64,000 nt of DNA. Source: Mangifera indica. Lineage: Eukaryota > Streptophyta > Magnoliopsida > Sapindales > Anacardiaceae. Shown one piece after another: positions 38,420-48,000 of this stretch. Location of the stretch: the NCBI RefSeq assembly GCF_011075055.1, contig NC_058149.1, positions 821,001-885,000 on the forward strand, written 5' to 3'. The translations under genes were made by a program, and so were the position numbers. The notes under the pieces are model-generated. The model made no database searches and was not told where the DNA came from. It was given only the letters and a program-made list of their open reading frames with translations. Position 1 is the first letter of the stretch; every line of letters starts with the position of its first letter.

Positions 38420-38960
38420 TAAATTTTGAAAATCTAAAATCTCACTCATTAAGTAAGTTGTTAAACAGTTTCTGTTAATTTAAGGTTTAACCAAGTATTT
38501 TACTTTGTATTTAATAAAATGATCAAAATACTTTTCTTATTAAGAGAAAATGAAGAGGTTTAAAAATTTTTTGATAAAGTAAATTTTTCCCTAGACTTTT
38601 TTTTTCTTCTCTAGTCATCTCTTTGTTGTCCATGAGAATGTCTTAGAAAATAATTACAGTTGATAAAGTAATTGAAAGAAAAATTAGACATAATACCATT
38701 GATTGCTAACTCCTTGGAAAATTCAAACTTTTTCATTTCCAATTTGTTCAATTGGAACGAGATTGAGCCCAAAAGATTGGGAATTGAGAAGACGTAGTCG
38801 GGTGCGTATTTGTTAACTTAGGCTTATCGTTATAAAAGATAATTTTTTATTTTTTTAATATTATATATTAAATAATAATTATATTTTTAAAATTAATAAA
38901 TTTGATTAATTTTAACAGTTGATAGATGAGATTTTGGATTTTCAAAATTTTATACACTTA
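38420..38960. mobile_element. foldback element remnant, internally deleted (unit 1 copy)
   Basis: The left arm TTTTGAAAATCTAAAATCTC (38,430) and right arm GAGATTTTGGATTTTCAAAA (38,930) are complementary. Only the last few codons of the TTG1 fragment survive here (GAGATTGAGCCCAAAAGATT, about 38,759-38,780); the full insert is present in unit 2. Confidence 0.7.
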
Positions 38961-40050
38961 ATATTATTGTCTATAGGCTTAAAATGAGGTTGATTTTTAT
39001 TATCATGCTACAAATTTCATGTTGAAAGAGATAGAGATAATATTTTCATTCAAATACAACAGCAAGATTTGTATGTAATTTCCATATTAGGTCAACATTA
39101 TAATTACGTAGAGAAAATGTTCATAATGTTTATGGTTCCAAAATCGATCATTTGTTCATGTCCCACTAAATTTGTTTCTAAGCCCTAGTAATAATTAAAA
39201 TCATTTATAAATTGAATTTAAAAATATCTTATATTTGGATAAATTGTTTATATTTGTATGAACAGCTAAATTTGTTTATATTTTTATAAATTGAATTCTT
39301 ATTGAGTTTCGTATAAACCATATGATAAAATCCCATATGAATTTTAGAAGTTTAAAAAGCCTAAACTTAAATACACAATTTGATTAGTAGGAATTGCCTT
39401 TTGAACTGTAAGCCTAGTTTTAAATGCGGTGGCATATGCGTATGGTAAATTAAGGGAGACCTCAAAAAATAATTGAAGAAAATATTTTATATTTGAAGCG
39501 TGAGGGAATGACTCTGCATGCTCAAGAGTGCCTTTTTAAGTTGATTATGCGATCTCTCACTCTCTATCATGGCATTTGCACATTATGCCAATTTTCATCA
39601 TCAATTAGCCTATACATAGCTACAGTGACAGAATTTTGCATATAGAGTCTTCAGTGTTTTTGATTGTTTCTAAAGATCAATACAATGAAATTTCATTAGG
39701 TTTGTGATATTACATTAGTTCCTTGAATATTTTATGTTTATTCTACCTAGAACGAAAGTTTGAGGTGAAATATCATTAAGTTTGTTACATCAGTTCCTTG
39801 ACTATGTTATGTTTATTCTACCCAATATGAAAGTTTGAGGCTTAATCAAGTTGAGTCGTCTATGCCCACTAGATGTTTACAAGCAAGGCAAAATGATCAT
39901 TTTTTTTTGGAAAACTTGTTTATTTATGTTTTTATCTTACTATCAGTTACATTGGAAGTCAAATTTGTGGAGATTTGGGTGTTGGCAAAAGTTATTTCAA
40001 TTTCTATAATAAATATTATTATAAATGATCTTTCCTTTGTGATTTCACAG

Positions 40051-41570
40051 TTATGCTTGGTTGAGCATAGCTGTGCTTGTAACTAACATGAGAAACTTCC
40101 TTTTTAGTCAAGGCATTATTGTTGGTATTCTCAAAGGTTACGTGGGACTCAGTGCTATTGTATTTATTGAAATTTATAGTATGCTGCTTGATAATTCCTC
40201 TTCCAAGCTATTGTTGTCCCTTGCACTGGGGGTTCATATTCTATGTTTCATGATGATGTATTTTGTTAGGCCTTGTACTCCTACTACTGGTAAAGACTCT
40301 GCAGAGCATGGGCACTTCCTTTTCACCCAAATAGTAAGTTTTGTGTTGGGCTTCTTTATTCTAGCGACTGTAGTATTGGATCATATGTTTCATTTGAGTG
40401 CCATAATGTCTTATGCTTGTCTTGCTATAATGATCATCCTTCTTATGGCTCCTTTGGCTATTCTTATTAAGATGACATTTTTCCAAAAGAGAACTAGCAA
40501 ATCAGAGATACTTGACCAACCAATTGGGTCGTTGGACAGTTCAATTGAAGAAGGTAATGTAGACAAATTAGAACCACTGTTGGAGCCATCTCCTTCAACA
40601 ACAGACTTAGGAAGCTTTCACAAGAGCAATGATGTGTCAGAGATTGCTATTCTTCTTGCAGAAGGTGAGGGTGTAGTTAAGAAGAAAATAAGCCCCAAAA
40701 GAAGGGAAGATTTCAAATTTAGAGAAGGTGTAATCAAGGCAGATTTTTGGCTTCTTTTCTTTGTTTATTTTGTTAGAGTTGGCTCTGGGGTAATAGTTCT
40801 TAATGATCTAGCTCAAATAGGGGTTGCATAAGACATTCATGACATAACAATCTTGTTGTCTATCTTTAGTTTTTGTAATTTTGTCAGTCAACTTGGTAGA
40901 GGAATTGTTTCTAAACATTTTGTTAGGTCAATACAGTCTAAGCAAATACATGCATTATTGATGCATCATCAGTATATTAGCCCTTCTTGCATGTCCTTAG
41001 CTTCAATGGCAAAACTTATAGCACATTGCGACAATGTCTATTTTTTCATTCTCCTTTAGTGTTCATTATAAACTTAAGTCTGTTTTTGTTGCTAGTAGGG
41101 CAAAAGCACTTCCTTGTACAATTTGGATGACTTGCTCTCAAGTAATCATGATTATTACATATCTACTGTTTGTTTCTACTATTGATGATACTATTTTTGC
41201 TGCAACTACATTACTTGGGATTTGCTATGGTGTTCAATTCTCTATTATGATTCCAACTGTCTCTAAGCTTTTTGATTTGAAGCACTTTGATATATTTTAT
41301 AACTTCATGTCATTAGGGAATCCTCTTGGTGCATTTCTTTTCTCTGGCCTCTTAGCAGGGTATATATATGATAATAAGACAGCAAAACAACATGAAACTA
41401 ATCTGCTGAATCCCAATATATCTTGTTTGGGTCTAAATTGCTTCAAGATCACCTCCTTGGTTCTGGCTAGTGTCTGTAGTGTAGGATCTATTTTGGGCAT
41501 CATCTTAAGTGTTAGAATAAGACTGGTTTACCAAATGATTTATTTTAGGGGTTCGGTCAGGTTGCCTTAA
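40051..41570 (+). pseudogene. second MFS (nodulin-like) pseudogene, lacks exon 1
   Basis: Exon 2 (about 40051-40926) and exon 3 (about 41100-41570) duplicate those of the upstream copy, but exon 1 lies outside the duplicated segment. Compared with copy 1, 32 bases are missing at the start of exon 2, exactly between two CAGTTATG repeats. The TAA after AQIGVA (40,829-40,831) is shared with copy 1, so it predates the duplication. The later TAG of copy 1 is absent (TGG at the equivalent site). Without exon 1 and with the stop it cannot make the transporter. Confidence 0.85.
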
Positions 41571-42059
41571 TATGTGTGTGTAAAATGTAACAAGATAAAA
41601 CAACATCTTTCACTATTTAGTCAGATATTTTTGTAAACTCAAAATCAGTCACCAGTCCAAAATATGGTTTTATAGTAATAAAAATTTGCATTGCTAGATC
41701 ATATAAAGAAAGAATTTGGAGAGCATGAACATTCAACTTCAGTAGATTATACTTTTTGATGCCAAAAATCCAGCAGTCCAGGGCCTGAGTTAATATCAAC
41801 GTAATCTCCCTCTTTTGTGGAACATCTTTTAAAGGCAAAACTACGAGGTCAATGGACAATAACTCATGGATTTAAGTGTTTATTATGTGCGAATCGAAGT
41901 AATATCAACAGTATTAAACCACCAGTAATTCCATGCTAGAAGATGCACTACCTCACAACATTCAACCATTGGGCATAACTTATCAGAAATATCTTTAACT
42001 CCATTTTAATCATAGCTATATAGATATTTAATTTGACGCAATATTTGAGATAATGTAGG

Positions 42060-42350
42060 TTTCAGATCTTGAAGAAGAGCTGCCCATTGTGAATTATCAT
42101 CACAACCAGCACCCAAGTTTTGCTGGCTGTTGCTGTAGTCTGTATAAATCTTTGGGCTTGGAGGTCGTCTATGTCATTGCCCAAATAACTCGGACTTCTG
42201 TTTGCGTATATAGGTCCATCCAGAGAACCAGAAGATATTGGGCTACTGTAACTGAAGCTTCTATTTGTGACAATCAACTCGTCCTGCATAATGTCAATGG
42301 CCCAGATTTTGCGCCATGGTTCTGATTGGCCCAGATCATCATACTTGACT
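42060..42350 (-). pseudogene. unit 2 copy of the unrecognised minus-strand gene remnant
   Basis: It reads MMIWANQNHGAKSGPL on the minus strand and, further down in broken frame, the counterpart of NLGAGYDDHSQWAAL. The TGA that ends the unit 1 version is TTA here. The family is not recognised. Confidence 0.3.
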
Positions 42351-42748
42351 TCTTTCCACTCCTGTACTTCCCAGTCAATGAAATTAAAGGATAAATTACA
42401 AATTGAAATCCAAGGATTAACAAGGTGCGTCTAATACCGCAAAAGAAAATTGTTGTGTATTTGTCGATGCCAATTTGTATACACCACCGAGAAGTATGCG
42501 AGGCTAGGTGGGGCGCCAGGCGCAAGAAAATAATAATGCCCATTAAAATTAACATAATAATTTTGCATCCACTTATATAGAATGATTCTAAAAAAGAAAA
42601 TTTAGGAATCAATTCTTTTTGGAAAAAAAATTGATGTTTTTAATGTGTCTTCCATTTATAACTGAAGAAGGGCTAGGCTAGAGGTACAACATAGACTATT
42701 TTTAATTATTATTATTAATACTATTAGGCCAAAAAGACTTACTCTCAC

Positions 42749-43095
42749 TAGGATTAGATTCTAATCGAATTTAAGTTAGATTTGAATGAGTCTGAAATGA
42801 GGTAAGCTCAAATGAGTTTGAATTTGAAATTTTAACATTTTCGAGTTCAAACTTTAGAGTGTTTAGCTCGTTAAACTTGTGAACTAAAATTTTTAATACA
42901 AAACGATATCGTTTTGTCTAATATGTATTAAAACGACATCGTTTTAATAACAAATAAGTTAAAAACTCAAACTCAAATCGAATTTAAACTTGGGTATTTT
43001 GAAACGAGTTAAACTCGAGTTTAATTGAAATGAGTTTTACGAGCATAAACTCAAACTCAAACTTGATTCAGTTTGAATCTAACTATAATTTCCAC
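42749..43095. mobile_element. hAT-type MITE nested in foldback element
   Basis: The left end TAGGATTAGATTCTAA and right end GTTTGAATCTAACTA resemble the terminal repeats of the 30,267 copy. The interior has AAACGATATCGTTTTGTCTA and AAAACGACATCGTTTT. A clear 8-bp target duplication is not visible. Confidence 0.6.
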
Positions 43096-43510
43096 CCATA
43101 ATTTGATGTTTTTCTGAACTCTCATTAAATTTTGAAAATCTAAAATCTCACTCATTAAGCATTAATTTAAACAGTTTTGATTAGTTTAGGATTTATTGAA
43201 GTGTTTTACCTTGTATTTAATAAAATGACCAAAATATCCATCTTAGTAAGAGAAAATAGAGAGGTTTAAAATTTTTTTGATAAAGTAAATTTTTCCCCCG
43301 GTTTTTTTAATTCTTTTCTTCTCCGGTCATCTCTTTGTTGTCCTGGCAGAATGTCCTGAAAAATAATTACAGTTGATAAAATAATTGAAAGAAAAGTTAG
43401 ACATAACACCATTGACTACTAACTCTCCTGGAAAATTCTAACTTTTCCATTTCCAGCTTGGTTGAAAAGCCAAAAACCCTTGACGCACAAATAAAATTAG
43501 AAAAAAAGAA

Positions 43511-43941
43511 ATGGAAAATTCCACCCAAGAATCCCATCTCAGATCCGACAACTCTGTCACCTATGACTCCCCTTAGCCTCTCTATGCCATGACTTTCTCT
43601 TCCATTCGCTCTCGTCATTTCCAACGCATCGCCGTCGGTAGCTTCATTGAAGACTACATCAACCGAGTCGACGTCGAGACCCTCTCTATCAAAACACCCT
43701 ACTCTTTCCTTTGACCACCCATATCTGCCCACCAAGCTCAAGTTCCAACCCAATTCCGCCCGCAAATCCTCCGATCTTCTCGCCTCCTCCAGTGACTTCC
43801 TCCGCCTCTGGGAAATCCGTGACTCTTCGATGAAGCCCGTCACTGTCCTCAACAACAGCAAAAGCAGTGAATTCTGCACGCTTTTAACCTTGTTTGATTG
43901 GAGTGAGATTGAGCCCAAGAGATTGGGAACTGGGAAGACGT
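43511..43941 (+). pseudogene. TTG1: 5' fragment of TTG1 (WD40 protein), captured and decayed
   Basis: From ATG at 43,511 the reading starts MENSTQESHLRSDNSVTYDS and continues [12 protein letters not shown] ... [20 protein letters not shown]. After a frame change near 43,697 it gives [31 protein letters not shown] and SVLNNSK-like [12 protein letters not shown], ending EPKRLGT. This is the N-terminal third of TRANSPARENT TESTA GLABRA1, the WD40 partner of MYB-bHLH regulators of trichomes, root hairs and anthocyanin. Defects: TAG at 43,574-43,576 in place of a tyrosine codon, the frameshift, and abrupt loss of everything after GT (first WD repeat onward). It sits between foldback arms. The minus-strand open frame across it (43,397-43,918) is a shadow. 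Confidence 0.9.
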
Positions 43942-44808
43942 AGTCGGGTGCATATTTGTTAACTTAGGTTTATTGTCAGAGGAGATAAATTTTTATTTTT
44001 TTAATATTATATATTAAATAATAATTATATTTTTAAAATTAACGAATTTGATTAATTTTAACTGTTGATAGATGAGATTTTGGATTTTCAAAATTTTTAT
44101 GTACACTTAATATTATTGTCTATAGGCTTAAAATGAGGATGATTTTTAGTATCATGCTACAAATTTCATGTTGAAAGAGAGAGAGATAATATTTTTATTC
44201 AAATACAACAACAAGATTTTTATGTAATTTCCATATTAGGTCAACATTATAATTACGTAGAGAAAATGTTCATAATGTTTATGGTTCCAAAATCGATCAT
44301 TTGTTCATGTCCTACTAAATTTGTTTCTAAGCCCTAGTAATAATTAAAATCATTTATAAATTGAATTTAAAAATATCTTATATTTGGATAAATTGTTTAT
44401 ATTTGTATGAACAGCTAAATTTGTTTATATTTTTATAAATTGAATTCTTATAGAGTTTCGTATAAACCATATGATAAAATCCCATATGAATTTTAGAAGT
44501 TTAAAAGGCCTAAACTTAAATACACAATGTGGGGTGCTTACCCATAGTTAATATTTCTATTACTAATAAAAGGAAAATAATTCCTAAAACTATTGACTGT
44601 GAATTTATTGGATATTCCTTGTATACTGTTACTCATAGATTATGGTATTAAATTACGGAGGACATGAAATTTCTAATAACCCTATAATATAACCTTGTGA
44701 TGTTGTATCTTTTTAAGAACATTTTCCTTATGAAAAATATATGAATCTCGAGATAATTTTAATTTTGCCCTTATCACAGCAATGATTTTTGTTTTCTGGG
44801 CTTTCTAG

Positions 44809-44912
44809 ATCCCTTCACCAGCAACATTTGTGAGGAAGTTAGAGGCCCACTGACGTCAAGTAAGGAATTAGAAGCAGCATTTCACTTGAAAATTATTACT
44901 ACTCAAGATAAG
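44809..44912 (+). pseudogene. orphan exon-like segment
   Basis: A 104-base stretch is preceded by a pyrimidine tract ending TTTCTAG and followed by the donor GTAAGT. One frame is open and reads PFTSNICEEVRGPLTSSKEL and onwards to ITTQDK. It looks like an exon of an unidentified gene, with no partner exons nearby. Confidence 0.3.
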
Positions 44913-45099
44913 GTAAGTCAAATTAAAAAGCTTATCAATCAAATATGAAAAATCACACAAATTAATTGGCATTTCACCTCACAGTGGAAAATCAAAATGA
45001 TTAACTCTCATTAATAATACTTTGAAAATTTCTAATTAACAAAACTACAATAGGTTAAACATTCAAAATGATTGTTTAACATAATAATATCTATCAAAT

Positions 45100-48000
45100 T
45101 TAACATATTTCACCTTGTAGACTATTATTTGACAATGCAAGGCGATATAATGAGAGACAACCCATGGCCATCTGATGAGGTATGCGTCCGGTCAATAAAT
45201 TATTGGACAAGTCCAATATTTGCAATAGTTTCATGTCACCAAATGATGAGGGAATACTACCATTCAAAGCATTTCTAGACATATTTAAATATTGTAGCAT
45301 TGGTAGATAAGTTCCAATTCCATTTGGAATATGCTCATGGAAGGAATTGATGGAGATATCTAATCCTGCCAAGAACATGTGAGAATGATTTGGTAATTGC
45401 AAAGGCCCTGAAAGAGAATTATTAACTAGATAAAGATTTCTTAGGTTAGTATTATTGTTTAACAACCAAATTGGAAACTCTCCCTTCAAATTAAGGTTGT
45501 AGAGATAAATTTCTTTTAAGTCATATTGACTGCAGAGAAATTTGGGAAATGAACCATTATATTTGTATGCACCTAAAGAGATGGAATTTAACTGAAATTT
45601 TGGTGCCAAATGTTGTGACTCAATTCCTGCATATATTTCAGTGTTATAGGCATAGAAGGTCTTGAGTTTTGAGTGGTTAAAAAATGGTTCAAGGGAAATT
45701 GGAATTTGGAAATTATTGTTTGAAAGTCGTAGATCTTGGATAGATGTTAGCACCTTAAGGGGAGATGAGGATATGTCTCCAGTAAATTGATTTGATGAGA
45801 TATCAATAGATTCAAGGGAAGTCAAGTTGGCAAGGCACCAAGGCAAGTCACCCCACAAATCGTTGTTTGTAATGCTTAAATCCTGGAGATGAAGTGACTT
45901 ACAAATTCCTGAAATAACAAAAATGTTCTTTAAATATTATTATATGAATATAATCAGGGATTATAATTATGAAATTTGATAAGAAAATCTTCAATATATA
46001 GCATGAAATCTCTTTATGTTGTATAAATTTTTATACAGGCATGTATATGTGTGTGTGTGTGCATCATTAATAGGTTTTGGTTGAATATTTGCAAGCAAAA
46101 AACTTGATTAAACATGTAAAGGAGAGAGAAGTATATATTAACCTTGCTTAAGAAATGTATTTGGTAGATTGCTTCCATCCAACCATAAATTTTGTAGAGA
46201 ATTAAATGATTCATTCAGCATCCGAAGATAATCAATGTTAAGATGAGTGTTATGTATCTCCAAAACATTCAAATTCTTGAAAGTAAGCAGATCTGTAAAA
46301 ATTAATAAAAAGAAGTTGAAACAACTATTAAATACTCTAAATATCAAATTACCTAAATGTTAATTTTAAATTCTAATTAAGATTAACATTATCCTTGATT
46401 TGTGGAGCAATATTTTCAAGAAAGGAATTAAATAAGTGATTGATAGGTTATGCTTGATTGAATCCAAAACTAAAAATTAATTAATGTTGTATAGAAAAAA
46501 GTATTAATCTCGCTTAACTAAGGTGCTTGTGAGATTACAATTATCTGATATGCTAAATCAGAAATTGATATAAATGTTTTTTTTATATTTTAAATTCTAA
46601 TCAAGTCATTAATGATTAATATTAGACATTTTAAGTTTAGGCATAGGCCATAAACAAGAAATGTCTTAATTTATTCAAAAACATAATATGATAAGGTGTT
46701 TTTTTTTTTATATGGTAATAGAAGCAATTTGATTTAATAATCAAGTTCATTCATGAATGTTATCGTGAGTCACAAAAAGCAATTACTTGCAAACATATTC
46801 TAACCTTGGTCAAATAGAAAGTAGACAATTCTACATATAAAGAAAAAAAATGTGTATGGAAAATATAAGAGACATTCTATTAACTAATTATACTTATGAA
46901 CATGGTCACCCCAAAAAGTTTATCAAGTATTTTTCATATAAATTTAATTCTAAATAGAATTTCAAAATAATTGCATTATAATCATAATTTAAATGTATTA
47001 TAGATTAAAATAAATTCAATTTTTTAACCGCTCATAGTTAAAATTATAACAAGTAATTAATATTTTATGTAATAGTTAAAATGCTATTTAAACTTTTATT
47101 TTTCTTTTCTATTAAGGAGATTGTCAATTTACAACCACTTATTTAGAAACAATACTAAAAGACCATGTCCATTAGAAAATAATATAAAATATACAATTAA
47201 AGAACTTATAAATCATTCTCACCAAATCCATTATTATAAACAAAAAATACAGTGTTTTTTCCTTTTTATTTTATTGAAAATGCAAAACAAATTTTAGCAA
47301 AACAAATCTTTCGTTTGTAAACATGTTTTTAAAAAAAAGAATTGACTGGTTACTAATTAATGTTATAAGGAAAGAGAAGTATTAATCTCACTTAATTAAT
47401 GTGCTTGACATTATAATTATAAAGTTATTGAGTCTTAAGGAAATTGTATAATCCATTCAATATTATAAGGAAGCTATTAAGCACAATTCCTTTCATCTCT
47501 ATATGTTTCAAACTCTTGACAATAGGTAAAAATTCAAATGATATTATATTAATTTATTAGACTATCTTAGCTTAATTGTCTTAACTGAAATAATATATGA
47601 TATCGTATCATATTAATAGGTCATTAATTACTTGATATTATGTAAATTTTCAATATAACAATTAATTCAATATAGTAATGGTACTTGACAATATAATTTA
47701 CTTACTTTGATTTAAAGTGTTTTTTGAGGTCACTATTTTTAATTAATAAATATGTCAAATTCTTGAAATTGAGTAATGAAAAATTTCCTAATCAAATCAA
47801 TATTGGACAATGAGATATAAATGATGTATGAGACTGGATTGTTATCTTTAATGCAAAACTAATTGAATATCCCAATCCAATAGTGTCATTATTAATATTA
47901 TAAATAATTTGTTTATGTAAGTAATACAATTCAAAATTAATATTTGAAAGTTTTCCATTTTTAGTCTCAACTTATTCAAAAAGCATAATCTAGTGAAGAG

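Larger units (their letters stand above)
35223..39379 (+). repeat. tandem segmental duplication, unit 1
   Basis: The unit runs from intron 1 of the MFS pseudogene (GATTAGCAGGAATTGCCTTT) through exons 2-3 and about 2 kb of 3' flank to TAAACTTAAATACACAAT. At that point the sequence re-enters GATTAGTAGGAATTGCC, the start of unit 2. The left edge and the junction share CAATTTGATTAG. Relative to unit 2, this unit lacks most of the foldback/TTG1 material (deletions near 38,410 and 38,750). Confidence 0.88.
42728..44100. mobile_element. foldback element carrying a captured TTG1 fragment
   Basis: The left part begins GGCCAAAAAGACTTA (about 42,728), like other foldback ends, and is interrupted by a MITE. 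The inner arm AATTTTGAAAATCTAAAATC (43,127) is complementary to GAGATTTTGGATTTTCAAAA (44,075). Between the arms lies a 5' piece of TTG1. This arrangement, a host gene fragment between long inverted repeats, resembles Pack-MULE-type gene capture. The outermost right border is not clear. Confidence 0.7.
39380..44527 (+). repeat. tandem segmental duplication, unit 2
   Basis: This direct copy of unit 1 ends at CTTAAATACACAAT (44,527), after which the sequence (GTGGGGTGCTTACCC) is unrelated. It keeps the complete foldback insert with the TTG1 fragment and carries an additional hAT-type MITE, which makes it about 1 kb longer than unit 1. A partial 60-base direct repeat around TTCCTTGAATATTTTATGTT lies at about 39,720-39,840. 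Confidence 0.88.

Noticed and set aside
43397..43918. 173-residue minus-strand frame
   Set aside because: It is the antisense of the TTG1 fragment, whose + strand reading is clearly the homologous one.
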